64,000 nt of DNA from Utricularia gibba. Lineage: Eukaryota > Streptophyta > Magnoliopsida > Lamiales > Lentibulariaceae. The notes beneath the pieces were generated by a model, which saw only the letters and a program-made list of their open reading frames with translations, was not told the origin of the DNA and did no database searches. The stretch is from contig CM007992.1 of NCBI GenBank assembly GCA_002189035.1, forward strand, positions 3,720,001 through 3,784,000, in the 5' to 3' direction. The position numbers were made by a program, and so were the translations under genes. This document shows, in pieces, positions 11,511 through 24,037 of the stretch (positions are counted from its first letter, which is position 1; each line of letters begins with the position of its first letter).

Positions 11511-12682
11511 ATGGAGGAGCTGAATCACTGCTGCAAAAGGCCCTTCTTCTTGTTGTTTGTCTTGGTTGTGATCGCAGCCGGATGGGGAGACGCGGCGCCG
11601 CTCAGCGTCAACTTTTACAGTTCATCGTGTCCCAACGTTGAGAGCATCGTTCGCCAGGCGGTGACCACCAAGCTGCAGCAAACGTTCACCACGGTTCCGG
11701 CCACACTCCGCCTCTTCTTCCACGACTGCTTCGTCGAGGTCCCGTCTTGTTGTTCTCTCGCTTCGCTTTTCACCGTGTGATTGCACCTCGAGCGAGAACG
11801 GGGTTTCCTTTTTGCAGGGATGTGACGCTTCTGTTCTCATAGCTTCGCCCAACAATGACGCCGAGAAGGATGCGCCGGACAACATTTCGTTGGCCGGCGA
11901 CGGGTTCGATACCGTCAACAAGGCGAAAGCCGCCGTTGAGGCTCAGTGCCCCGGCGTTGTTTCCTGTGCAGACGTTCTCGCCATCGCCGCCAGAGACGTC
12001 GTTGTCCTGGTACTTTCAAATATGCCCAAAAGACTGCTCTGCATAATAATAATAATAATAAATAAATAAAGAAATAGGGAAATTAAACCGGGCTTCTTTT
12101 GGTTGTCAGACGGGGGGTCCGACATGGGATGTCGAATTAGGGCGACGAGACGGCCTGATTTCGGAGGCTTCGCGGGTCGCTGGGAATCTTCCGGCGCCGA
12201 CATTCACCGCACAGGAGCTCACGGATCTCTTCCAAAAGAACAATATCTCCCAGGTGGATATGGTGGCGCTCTCCGGGGCGCACACCGTCGGCTTTTCGCA
12301 TTGCAGCCGTTTTGCCAATCGACTGTACTCCTTTTCTCCGACGGAGTTGACGGATCCGCTGTTGAACCAGACGTACGCGCAAGAGCTGAAGGCGTCTTGC
12401 CCGGAGAATGTGGATCCCCAAATCGCGGTTCACATGGATCCCATTACTCCTGAAAAATTCGACAACAGGTACTTCAAGAATCTGCTTCTGGGGATGGGGA
12501 TGTTCACCTCCGACGACACGCTGTTCAGAGACTCCGCCACCAGCCCCGCGGTGGTGAAATTCGCCACACATCATCGTCAATTCCAGTGGGCCTTCGCGAA
12601 AGCCATGGTCAATCTTGGTCGAACTGGAGTGAAGACTGGGGACGAGGGGCAGATAAGGCGGGATTGCGCATCCTTCAATTAG
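11511..12682 (+). CDS. Class III secretory peroxidase
   Basis: A 330-residue plant heme peroxidase (EC 1.11.1.7), secreted to the wall or vacuole, that uses H2O2 to oxidise phenolics. Three exons: 11511-11738, 11818-12009 and 12110-12682. A signal peptide ([18 protein letters not shown]) precedes mature [20 protein letters not shown]. The distal heme pocket is RLFFHDCF and the next exon begins [23 protein letters not shown], the [14 protein letters not shown] block and the proximal histidine motif [17 protein letters not shown] are all present, with eight conserved cysteines expected. The layout resembles the Arabidopsis PRX16/45/51/73 group by sequence feel, but no orthology is claimed. The third ancestral intron is absent. 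Confidence 0.93.
12043..12069. repeat. (AAT)n microsatellite in peroxidase intron 2
   Basis: A run of AAT/AAAT units within the second intron of the peroxidase gene, imperfect towards its 3' side. Confidence 0.7.
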
Positions 12683-13648
12683 CTCCCAATTGGATCCTCC
12701 AACGGAGCCAAGAGAGAGGTGTATATGCTTGTCCTCGTCCTGCCGCCCTTCTAACACAATTAGAGATTCAATCGAGTCATCGTCCATAATTGTGGGCTGT
12801 GTGTCATCTTCTTGTTTCCAATTCTTGTAAATTGTAATAAGTCCCAAGGAATTCCCATGAGGCAGAATGTGATATTCACACACGGCTTGGTAGGTGTTTT
12901 TTTTTTTCATCAAATTAAGATACTCATCACTTAGGCCACGTTTGGTACGTGTGTGGTGGGTTTTAAGGTGAGTTCCATATTTGGTATATACTGTTTACAA
13001 ATACGGTTGAAATACGTTTTCATCGATTTACATAGTTCGAGGGGAAAGGGTCAGTTTTTTACATAACCACATCTCGCGTATTACCAATCAATTATTTAGA
13101 TGACCAACAACGAGAGGTTAGTCAAATTGTGGATTCTGACAATCGCATATTTAGATACTCACATAACTTATTTCGTTTACTTTATATTGAATGAAACATT
13201 TGACATTTGGTTCAATAAAGTTTTCATGGGGATGTTTTATTATAATTTTTTTTAATATTTCAAATATATCAATACAATATGGTGGGGAGTCCATAGAGTA
13301 ATGGGTCTGACAAGTTTTCGTGCAACCATTTCCACTGGGCTTAGCTCAGGTTGTCTATTCAAGCCCAAGAATGTGCCCCTAATTAACTATTAGTGCAAAT
13401 CAAGTCATTTCGGCCCAATATACGTTTGGGCCTCCATTAAGCGGGAAATCGGCCCAATAGAAAAGAAGTATTCAGCATCCGGCATTTCTGATCGGAAGGC
13501 ACATAAACCCTAACGGTCCCCAAGTTTCCAGATAGATCTCTCCAATTATCAGACCAGCTGTCAACGTTTGATGATTTTAAGTTGCCGTTGTTTGATTTCC
13601 TAAAGCCTTTCTTACCTTAGATTTGTTTCCGTTACTGTGCTTCGGATC
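12683..13648. other. Peroxidase 3' region and AT-rich intergenic DNA
   Basis: About 250 bases of likely 3' UTR are followed by AT-rich sequence. The words GGCCACGTTTGGTACG (near 12934) and CATTTGGTTCAAT recall ends of small plant MITEs, but no clean terminal repeats or target duplications were found. The last 150 bases are the eRF3 promoter and leader. Confidence 0.45.
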
Positions 13649-16600
13649 ATGTCGGAATTTGGTGGGAATCTTGCAACGCAAGGTCGGTTTTGGATTATGA
13701 GCTTCCTGCCAAAGTTTTCATTATTTTTAATCTGGATTCTGAATTTTTGAGTTGGTGCAGATATAGAAGAGGACATCAAGGCGTTGCAGCTGGAGTCTTA
13801 TGGTAAGTGTCTTTTCTAAGACGTAGTTTTGCCGTGGTGATGATACTCAGAGGATTCTTGATTGCTGTTGGAAGATTCTGCAATGGCTGTTTCTGAAGAA
13901 GGAGGACCCTGTAAAGATGTGAATCGTGAGGATGCTGATGGAGGTTTGTTAGTTTGGGAATTTGAAAATTGCTGATGAATATTATTTGTTAAAGACGCTG
14001 TCTTACGTCATAGTTTTATGCCTTATTGTCACCTATGTTTTGTACTTCTAGCCGATGGTTTTGTGATGGTTAACGCTGTTGATGCAAAGCGTGAATCACT
14101 TGAAAATCTTGATGGTATTGATAAAGGTTGTGGTTTTGCATGTGGATGCTTCTTTTCTTATGAAACAGTGCTCCTTATGACATCCCTTTAGTCTTTATGT
14201 GTTGTCTTGATTTCATCAGACCACGCCTCCATTCTTAACGCAGTAGCTGGGGAGCATGATCAACATGACAGTATAGATGTAGGTATGCAGGAAAGCAAAC
14301 TATCTTCTTAGTAGTTTTTTAGAGGCTTTTCTCTACGTTTTCATTTTTTGGAAGACTTCTTTGTACTTTCCCAATCCTTCATTCTTATCAAACTGTAGAA
14401 ATGAAGGAAAGCTTTCATCCTGATGATGAGGAGGGGAGCCTCAGAAAGAGGCACTTGAATGTTGTGTTCATTGGTCATGTTGGTAAGCAGAACCTTATTT
14501 AATTTTGAATTCATGCAGATTGTATTTTATTATGTTGGAAATGTCTTTTGTTGAAAATGTTGAAAGTGCTTTCTGTCCTTAAAAAGTATTGAAGTTTCAT
14601 AACAATTTGCAAACACAGTATTTCTGTGAAAATCCTCGAGCGCTTCACATTAATTCTTTTCTCAGAATCAACCAGCTCATAAGTTTAGTACTAAAATCAT
14701 AGAAATCAAATGCATCTTTAAAGACAGAATTCTTACAGAGATTCAGTAGAAGTTAAATAAGAACATCATCATAGTCTTTAGATATCTCTTGTTGCTAACC
14801 GTTATAGTATGATTTGCAGATGCTGGGAAGTCTACAATTGGTGGGCAAACTTTATTTTTGAGCGGCCAAGTGGATGAACGCACCATACAAAAATATGAAA
14901 AAGAAGCCAAAGATAAAAGCAGAGAGAGTTGGTGAGTCGTTATAATGTCTCTATCTTCTCATTGTTTTTTTTTTTTTTATTTCAGCTTTAAAGTGCTTTT
15001 GATATATAGTCCCTTTGAAAGAGTATTTGTTATTTACTAAGTTTTAGATTTTCCGCATAGGTATATGGCATACATAATGGATACGAACGAGGAAGAGAGG
15101 GTTAAGGTTTTTTTTTCTGCTACTAATTCTTATAGTCTCCCTTTTTTATATGTCCGCCGTATTTTCTGCTCGCTAATTTTTGCATGGACTTTCTCATTTC
15201 TAGGGGAAAACAGTAGAAGTTGGGAGAGCTCATTTTGAAACGGAAACTACTAGATTTACCATATTGGATGCTCCGGTATCTGCATATCCATCCCTTTTCG
15301 GATAGTATATGTGATGGCCTTCTGCTGTGTGCCATATGTATTTTGAATTTTGCATGTAAAGCAGTATTAAAATCTTTTTTAAGTTGATTCTTTGATTTCC
15401 AGGGCCACAAAAGTTACGTACCAAACATGATAAGTGGGGCTTCCCAGGCAGATATTGGAGTACTTGTAAGTAATGCATGTCCTTGCCCATTATAAAGAGA
15501 GATGTTAATTGATCTGGTTCAAGTATTTCAGGTTGTAAGGCTATCTGCTAATAAAAGGAATTTGAATCATGTTATGCAAAAAGTGTGCATGTGAATTGTC
15601 TAATAATTTCTGTATGTGTCAGGTAATTTCTGCTCGCAAAGGAGAATTTGAAACTGGTTACGAAAAGGGTGGGCAGACACGGGAGCATGTCCAGCTTGCG
15701 AAAACTTTGGGAGTCTCTAAGTTGATAGTTGTTGTTAATAAAATGGATGAACCTACAGTAAAGTGGTCTAAGGAAAGGTAAAATGGATTTTAGTCCTGTT
15801 TTTTTTTGTTTTTTTTTTGCTCAGTTCCCATCCAATATCTTAGTTTGTGAATGCCACAGATTTGATGACATTAGGCTTAAGATGGAGGCTTTTTTAAAGT
15901 CATCAGGATATAATGTGAAGAAAGGCAAGTTTGATTTGTTAATCTAAATTCTCATGTTGACGTGGCAGCAGTCTTGCATGTAAACGTTTACCTGGGGATT
16001 TCTGTTGTTACAGATGTTCAATTTCTTCCAATATCTGGTCTTCTTGGGACAAATATGAAGACCCGAGTTGTTCCAAGCATATGCCCATGGTGGGATGGTA
16101 AATGCCTTTTTGAAGTACTTGATGCCATTGAAGTTCCAATGCGAGACCCCAGTGGTCCTGTAAGGTTGGAAAATAATTAAATGACTAGGTTTCCTTCTGT
16201 ATGTTTACGATTGTTCCTTGTACATTCCACCTATGTATCGTTAATTTTGCATTTGTGTTATTTTGCTCTTTCTATTATACCTTCTTATTGCAAGTTACTA
16301 CTTCCTGCTATGAGAAAGTACAAATGATAGCAACTCATCTTTTTTCACACTGCACTTTTTTTTTTTTTTACAGAATGCCTATCATTGACAAATTTAAAGA
16401 CATGGGGATTGTTGTCATGGGCAAAATAGAATCTGGGACTATTAGTGATGGTGATAATCTGCTCATCATGCCTAATAAGGTTGTTTTCTGTTTGTTTGTT
16501 TTTATCTAGAGGTGATGGTATGATCATGAAATTGAAAATGTATCGTCATTTATTTTCCATCTACAGGTCCAAGTGAAAGTCGTTGCTATATTTTGTGATG

Positions 16601-17486
16601 AAGATAGAGTTAGACGAGCTCAACCTGGTGAGAACTTGCGGGTCAGGGTATCTGGTATTGAGGAAGAAGACATTGTAACGGGCTTTGTTCTTTGCAGCAT
16701 TGGTAGGCTCCTCTATCTCTTCTACCAACTAAGCAGATTTTTTTGCTTCTGACGTCCATTTTTCTTTCCTTTTAAATATGCAGCAAGACCAATACCTGCC
16801 GTTTCAGAATTTGTTGCTCTTTTGCAAATCCTTGAGCTGGTTGACAATGTATGCTTTTTTTTTTCCTTGTTATGGAAAAGGGCTAGATGAATTTTTTTTA
16901 GATATATTTCATTGACATGTTAACTGAACAGTTTTATGCATTGTACCTCGTACTTTGTTTCACTGTCGGAAAACATTTTCAGGCAATATTTTGTGCTGGC
17001 TACAAGGCTGTTCTGCACATTCACGCAGTTGTGGAAGAATGTGAGATAGTTGAACTGATGCAGCAGATTGATCAGAAAACTAAAAAGCCAATGAAAAGGA
17101 AGCCCCTCTTTGTGAAGCAAGGCGCTTGTGTTGTCTGCAGAGTTCAGGTCAGCTTCATAATTCCTTCCTTGCAACGAAATAGGACAAGGCATGCCATGCC
17201 GTGTCCATTTTTTTTTGAGATCAAGCTTTCTTGGTGCGTTAACTTAGTCCTTCCATGCTTGCCTTTCAGGTCAGTAACCTGATATGCATTGAGAAGTTCT
17301 CCGATTTTGCACAGCTCGGGAGATTCACTCTACGTACTGAAGGTTAAGGCTTAGTTTTCAGTATCTAACCCAGTCTCCTCCTACCCTGTGAGTTGAACTC
17401 ATGATGCATGATCTTTGTATTTGTCAGGGAGAACTGTGGCCGTGGGTAAAGTGACCGACGTTCCTAATTCTAGTGACCACATGTAA
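13649..17486 (+). CDS. Translation termination factor GTPase eRF3 (SUP35/GSPT-like)
   Basis: A GTPase of about 545 residues that partners eRF1 at stop codons. Nineteen short exons assemble in one frame from [11 protein letters not shown] to [13 protein letters not shown] (stop 17484-17486). The acidic N-terminal extension (about 120 residues) includes [13 protein letters not shown], a PAM2-poor version of the plant eRF3 N-terminus. The G domain has GHVDAGKST (G1), [20 protein letters not shown] (G3) and VVVNKMDEP (G4). Two beta-barrel domains follow ([37 protein letters not shown]). The G1 loop is split by the intron 14482-14819. Intron 12 begins with GC (15925-15926) instead of GT. HBS1-like proteins are the main alternative; the [12 protein letters not shown] and [16 protein letters not shown] blocks favour eRF3. 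Confidence 0.9.
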
Positions 17487-18805
17487 CCGATTTTGCCAAA
17501 CAGGTAGTCTCTCAACCCGTGTTTCTTTTTTCTTTTTCATCCTATAAAGCTCCCTTCTCCCTCCCCAGCAGGAAGGGGTTCCCTTCCCAACTGAACTCTT
17601 CCAGATTGTCCCGAGTGTTAAGTCCCTTTTGACAACCCCCATAGCCATATTCTATAACACTGCGAATGGGAGATATCTTCTCAGTGTTCCACTTTACTTT
17701 CTGCAGGTGCTCGACATCTCTCTGAGGCCAAGAGCTGCAATGCACAAGATTCTTTCTGTACTTGCAAGGTTCCAGTGGATGCCTTGCTGCCATGTTGTGT
17801 TGTGTTGTTTGCCTTCGCGGATGCTCATCTTCGTGAGGGGTTGGGACTGCGCGTGGATGGATGTATTTGAGTCAATTTTCAGTTATTTATTCGTCAATCG
17901 TCGTTATTACAAAATAACTTATCGGGCTTCGTGGCCCATCAATTCTAAGGGCGGCCGCGTTTCTATTTACTTGAGCCCATTACGTAATTGGGCTAAGTTC
18001 GGGGAACTTGCCATTGTTAGGAAATTCCGCAATGGAACTGCAACGGTGGCGATAATCAGTTGTCCGATTCTTGTGGCAGCCATCGTTGCCTTCGAGGCTT
18101 GAGCGCCGTTGATTAGAGGAGGAAACTGGTGGCCGACTGAGCCAATGAATGCTGTTTGGAGGTTTCGTTTTCTCCTTTTTCCGTCGATTTTCGAGGGTTT
18201 TCTGTGAATTTATTGTTACTGTTCTTTTTTGCAATGTTTCTGCTGGTCATCTGCAGCATCTACGGATGGTGAGATTCTGTTTTCGTATTGCGCTTCGATA
18301 GATATTTATATTGACTTTTCTGTGTCGGTTTCGTTTCCATGGTGCTCGCCCATTTGGTTGACTTGGGAATGAGATTCCCTGACTCTCTGTTCGGATTATC
18401 CCACGTTCATCAAATCTGTTAAAATGTGTGACTGGAGAGTGATTTGTTTTAGCGATTGGAATGTTTAGGGAAATGGTAGTTTTTTCTGAACTAGCGCTCT
18501 GCTAGCTGCATATTTGAAGATGAACTTGTTTGTAATTTAGAGTGAGTAACTGGAAGAAAAATCTGTCTTTTCCTCACTTTCTTTGGGTAATTTTTCCGTG
18601 CTGCATTTCATCCTTGATTTAGAGTCATGTAAGTTGTTCTTTCAGCTTGAAGGCCACCTTATTTACTTCAAGATTATTCTTTAGATCCTGCTTCGATTTT
18701 CTTAAATAGCGTTTCTGTATTACTTGTTGCAACAGGGCGTCTTGATTATTCATCACTTTCTGATTTCTGTTCGCACTTGACCTCTGGCTTGAACACTGTT
18801 CGGTA
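17487..18805. other. eRF3 3' UTR and DnaJ-gene 5' leader with probable UTR intron
   Basis: The first 350-400 bases after the eRF3 stop probably include its 3' UTR. The sequence around 18110-18268 followed by GTGAGATTC, and TTGCAACAG at 18728-18735, fits a 5' UTR intron of the downstream DnaJ gene (about 18269-18735). The intron is inferred from consensus only. No other gene is supported. Confidence 0.5.
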
Positions 18806-21800
18806 ATGGCTAGAAAAGGAAATCAGCTAAGGAATGGTCTGTCCCAGCGATCAAAAATGCATAATAAAGAAACGGACAGTTCTACTTTACCTTCCAAAAA
18901 AAGTGATCACGCTTTTGGGAAAGATGAAGTAATAGTAGAAGAACTTCCTACTGGAGATCATTCTATATCATCCGTGGATAGTGTTACTGACATGGATCAC
19001 AGTCCGTCTGTGAAGAAGAGCAAGAAAAGGCCAAAGGGTCCAAGAAGGCAGAAATTGGATTTCAATGAGACCCTTGCTGGAAATGCAAAGCCATTTGGTG
19101 GGTATAATGAAACAGAGCAGAATGATGGATCTAAAGCTTCTGTATCAAACTTAACAAAACAAGATGATTCGCCTTCTCATAACTTTGATGATATGAATAG
19201 TGACATACTTCATGGAGGCAATACACATAAAAATGCTGAGTTTCCAGAAACTGTGGCTTTTAAATTCCTCAGAACTGCAGCTCTCTCTATGGCTAGTACA
19301 TTCGCTCAGTGGGTGAAGAGGAACAGTCCTGTCTTTGTTGCCTTAAAGATGAGCACATTTTCGGGGTGTGATTATGTGCATAGGAAGATTCAACTTGCAT
19401 TTCCTGTCATACTCCGGTGGACCGTATACATAAAAAATATCTTCGTTTTTCTGTTTCTCGTTTGGCTGGACTGTGCTCTCAGAGGAATAGATTCACTTTT
19501 GCGTATGGGAACAACTTCATTTTTCTCTGTTTTCTGGTGCTGTGTTCTGTTGGTTTTATCAGTGATAGGGATCAGCAAATTTCTGTTGACACTGGTAAGC
19601 AACATGCTTTTTATTTTAAACATTGTGCTCGTATGCTGCCATGCAGAGGCTAACAAAAATTTATTTATATTATATGATTACATTGGGTCCATTATCTATA
19701 TGGATATGGGGTTGCTACTCCATCAGTGAAAATTATGCTGTCATTTTCAGAATACAATAAAAGAGGATTTGAAAATGCGTTGGAAGCTTCATATTTACAA
19801 TTCATTTCTGAGCTCACCTGTGATTTTCATCCAATAGTTTCAACATTGGTTGTAGTGTTTTCAAATTGCAGACAGCAAGCAACCTCGTTCCAAAGTTTAA
19901 AATTATATTATTTAAATTTGACTTAAGCTCATTGGTACTACAGGCTATTTTGGCAGTTGTAGCTCTATTTCTAGGATTCATGTTCACACTTTTCCTAACT
20001 GGAGTTATGGGTATTGCGCTCTTGTGGATTTATGGAAGCTTTTGGACAACGGGTCTTGTCATAGCACTTGCAGGTGGCCATTCCTGCAGCTTTGCAACTG
20101 GTTCCTCATGCAATGTACATTTTTCTTAGTATATTTGTTTTAAACTCGTGTCTGATCATTGTTTTTGGTCAAGTGCAGGGTTGGCATTTGCAACTGCTCA
20201 TGATCGTATCGCTCTGTTGATGATGAGTGGATATTCAATATATTATACATGGAACGTTGTTGGGTGGCTTGGCATACTTTTGGTCTTAAACTTATCTTTC
20301 ATTTCAAGTGATGTTCTGCTATTTTTCCTGAGGGGTATTGTGGATAATGGAACAGCGAGTAGTTCCCCAGAAGAAGCAACTGGATTTCAAGGTCATTCTG
20401 CTCCTTCTGATGAAGCTATGCATGATTCACCCACAGAATCTACTTCTCAGAGTCAGAGGGCTGATCGAGGCCCAGGATTACCTTCAACTAGTGGTTCTGA
20501 TTCTGAAGTAACATCCGAAGATGAAGTCATTAGACTGTTGAACTGCAGTGACCATTATACTGCACTGGGTCTTTCAAAATTTCAGAACATAGATGCATCA
20601 GTTATGCGAAAGGAGTACAGGAAAAAGGTGAATGCAATATAATAAAAATATTTGTATAAATTCGGTTTCATGAAAAAATGATGTTGTACTCCTGCCTTAT
20701 GCTATGGCAGCTGTTGCGTAAGCAATGTGGCTGAAACACAACAGATGTGTCTTGATCGAGAATGCTGTTGATGGTTTCACATGTTGATGTATTTAATGTG
20801 TTTGCAGGCTATGCTTGTACATCCTGACAAAAATCTGGGCAACGCACAGGCTGCAGAAGCCTTCCAGAAACTTCAGAACGCATATGAGGTAATTTCAGGT
20901 TTTAACACATATTCTTTGTTGCGATACCTTCAGAAAATTTTCTTTGATGTGCATGTGAATTTTATTCACTAAAAGTAGTAAAACACTTCAATAGGAATTC
21001 TTCAATCCATGCATCGCACGAAGGTAGCCTTTAACAAAGTTCTCCCCCTCCCCATTAGGTTTTACTGGATTCCCTTAAGCGCAAAGAATATGATGATGAG
21101 TTGAGAAGGGAAGAGCTTTTGAAGTATTTACGTAAATTCCAGAATGCTGGCCGTGAGGTTTGAGGCTGGTCCCCTTTCTTCTCTCATTTTGGCATAATGA
21201 ACTGGTTGTTTCTTGTACTTATATGTCGATGTCTATCTGATAAATCTTCTTGTCAATCACCGAAGCAGCTGGGATAAGTCCCCGCTCTGATTATACTATT
21301 ATCTAACATGTGAAAGCGCTTTGCGCTATGATGCTCTATTGAGCGTGAACTTGTGCAACTTTGATGAAGATTAGATGATGAGCTGTTTGTATTCTTCGCG
21401 TATTCTTTTATTCTATCATTTTCCTGTTTTCTTGTTTTCCCAGAACAAACAGAATGGTTCTTCTAGATCTGGGTTGGGTCGCACAGAAGTTACTGCTGAT
21501 GACATCCTTGGAGAGTCCAGACGAATCGCATGCAAGAAGTGTGCTCTTTTTCATGTTTGGGTCTATACAGATAAACCTAAATCTAAAGCTCGATGGTGCC
21601 AGGTACTAATATTTCTAGGATCAACAGTCAGAGAAATCATTAAGAAGCCCAACCCATTTGTGGTGATTTTTTATTGAAACATTCCACCTCTTTTCAGGAG
21701 TGTAAAGATTTTCATCCTGCTAAAGATGGTGATGGTTGGGTTGAACATTCTACCCGGCCCATCTTTTTCGGAATGCTGCAAAAGGTAGGCACCATAAGCA

Positions 21801-22355
21801 GAAAAATATTTCTCCAGAAACCATGAGCGTTCCTTCAAATATTCAGATTTTATCCCACTCCTTTGTTGACAATTTCAAGGTAGAAGCTCCTTCTGCCTAT
21901 GTGTGTGCTGGAGGCAAGGTATACAGAGTAACAGAATGGTTCATTTGCCAGGTAGCATGACATTCTCCGCTGTTCAAGCAGTGCATTTTAGGGGCCTACA
22001 ATTCCCCAAGCTATTCGTCTTTCTGCCCTTGTAGGGACTGAGGTGTCCTGCCAATTCGCACAAGCCCACTTTCCAAATCAACACAAGCATTGGGTCAAAG
22101 AACTGCAGTGCCAAGGGCAATACTTCAGGCCAAAGGGGTGCAGGGGTTCCCCCGCCTAATATGGAAGAGACAATGACAGAGGAAGAATTCTTTGAGTGGC
22201 TACAAAATGCAGTGGAAAACGGCATGTTCTCCAATTTCGGCGAAAGCTCATCAGAAAAACCATCTGGTTTCAATGCCAAGAGTGGCGGCAGCGGCAGCAG
22301 CAGCAGCAGCAACAGTAGTTTCAAACGGAAGAAGAAGGCAAAGAAGCCATGGTGA
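18806..22355 (+). CDS. Membrane J-domain protein with Jiv90 domain (DNAJC14-like)
   Basis: A 728-residue polytopic membrane co-chaperone. Nine exons: 18806-19594, 19944-20073, 20179-20627, 20808-20888, 21059-21157, 21444-21602, 21698-21784, 21880-21951 and 22035-22355. The N-terminal third is hydrophilic and basic (KKSKKRPKGPRRQKLDF). Hydrophobic segments follow (IFVFLFLVWLDCAL, FWCCVLLVLSVIGISKFLL, AILAVVALFLGFMFTLFLTG and two more). The J domain begins DHYTALGLSKFQNIDASV and holds the HPD triad in AMLVHPDKN, so it should stimulate Hsp70. After it comes a cysteine-rich Jiv-type module: ACKKCALFHVWVYT, WCQECKDFHPAKDGDGWVEH, AYVCAGGKVYRVTEWFICQG. This is the arrangement of animal DNAJC14/DRiP78 and its plant relatives. 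The tail is Ser/Gly-rich with a terminal basic KRKKKAKKPW. Probably ER-located, by analogy. Confidence 0.88.
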
Positions 22356-23026
22356 GTATCAAATTCAAAGCCATAGGTTTGTAGGCGTATCAACACCGAA
22401 CAACACGGTTACTCAGCACATGGATGACTCAGTAATTTCTCTGCATGTATATTGAAATTTCTCAGCGGCTGATGAACGTAGTAAGCAGGTCGCTCAATGA
22501 TCCTCCGCTCTTGCCTGCTCCCTATCAGATGAGAGACGTTCCTCTGTCTGCTCTTCCACGTCGACGGGCTTAGGCCCAGGTCCATTTAGAGAAATCCAAA
22601 CAGTCTGGCTCAACATACAAATGAAAAGGCCTCTAGCCCAATGCTTTTCTTATATATTTCAAAGCCCAAATATTGTAGGAGTCGGGCCGGGCTCTGGAAC
22701 CACCAATCCACACAGAAAACTCAAAAGCAGGGAGCACCCCATTTGCACCATGATCTTATATTATATAGAAAAAAACAACTATACCAAACAGACGCTCAAT
22801 TAAATCTTTCACCAAAACCCTAGCCCTAATTTCCTACAGAATTTAGGGTTAAAAAAAAGACAAACAAATGAGAGACAAATGCTCAACACTCGACCCAAGT
22901 TTTATTTTTTTTGTTTTGGTATGCGTGCAGAGATTAGCTAAAGGTAAACATGGAAAAGAGCGTTATAACCCGATTAAGGACACTAGAATTGGATTAAAGA
23001 CACCTTGAAAGGTTGTCTGATTCCTA
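22356..23026. other. Intergenic, convergent 3' ends of DnaJ and WRKY genes
   Basis: Contains the 3' UTRs of the two convergent genes. A poly-A/T-rich middle (22840-22920) is the only notable composition. No gene is supported. Confidence 0.5.
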
Positions 23027-24037
23027 CTACATCCTCGGATCTTTCCTAATCTTCGAAGGCAGCATGTCTTCAAGGAGCCCATGATCCCTCTCCATGCAAG
23101 AAGCAGGAGGGCAAAACGTGGTTTCGCTGAACGCCGGATCGGGGATGGGAAAACAAGGTGGCGCCCTTTGGTGGGTTTGCGGCATCATGAATCGAGACGA
23201 TGGGCACCTGCCTCCCCGGGCGGCGGCGGTCTCAGATAGCAGGCCGAATGCTCCTCGAGGCGTGATTGGGCATGGGTGTGTGTGTGTGCCTTCGTAGGTT
23301 GTAATGACAATGGATCGATCTTCAAGACATCTTTCCACTCTTTTCTTAACCCCGCATGATGTATTAGTGCAACGGTAGTAACTCCTGCACCATCAAAAAC
23401 CCCACCAAAGGAAGACATGATGGATGATTGTTTCAACAAGCGAGCTCCCCTCCCTCCTCAAATAAAAGGGTGTCAGGTGTGAAAATGGAAACATACCTTG
23501 GGAATGGACTGTTCTTCACTCCCTTTTGGCCGTACTTCCTCCATCTATAACCGTCGTCTAAATGGTCAATATCAGTCTTGGTCATGAAAGCAAATCTGGG
23601 CTCCCTCTGCCGTTTGATCTTGTTCTTCGCCCCCAAGCTGAATCAAAACAAACCAGATCAAGCTTAGAGACAGTATGCACACCCGGCTAAGAAAGTGAAA
23701 CTCACAGCTTCTTGATCTGGTTTTGACTTCTTTCATCCTCATTTCCAATGTTACTCCTTTTCCCATCGTCGAGTCCGACACCCTCATTCGTAGAGGAAGA
23801 AGCGGAATTCGGAGACGCAGGAGCTTTGGAAAACTCCGAGTATTCCCTGGCAGCGGAAACCGACAGAATCTTATGGGCGGTAACACTTTGAAGCAGATCG
23901 TCGAATGTAGACCGGGAAGAACCAAAGTCGTGTGAAGTCAGCATATCTAAGAACCCTAAAGTTTCCTTACTGTCACGATCGCCATAAAAGCTTCCTTCCC
24001 CAACCGTGGAAAAGCTGCTTATTTCCGGGATCATCAT
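23027..24037 (-). CDS. WRKY transcription factor, group IIc
   Basis: A 276-residue nuclear regulator binding W-boxes (TTGAC). Three exons on the minus strand: 24037-23706, 23637-23497 and 23384-23027. The second and third rebuild one WRKY domain: [20 protein letters not shown] joined through the group IIc-type Arg codon intron to [18 protein letters not shown], with C-X4-C and then 23 residues to HTH. The preceding [20 protein letters not shown] is typical of the WRKY48/57/28-71 cluster. The heptad is intact, but the usual Ala after GQK is Gly. The N-terminal region is Ser/acidic-rich with no recognised motif. Upstream (about 24040-24290) is the promoter side. Exact orthology unresolved. Confidence 0.92.
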
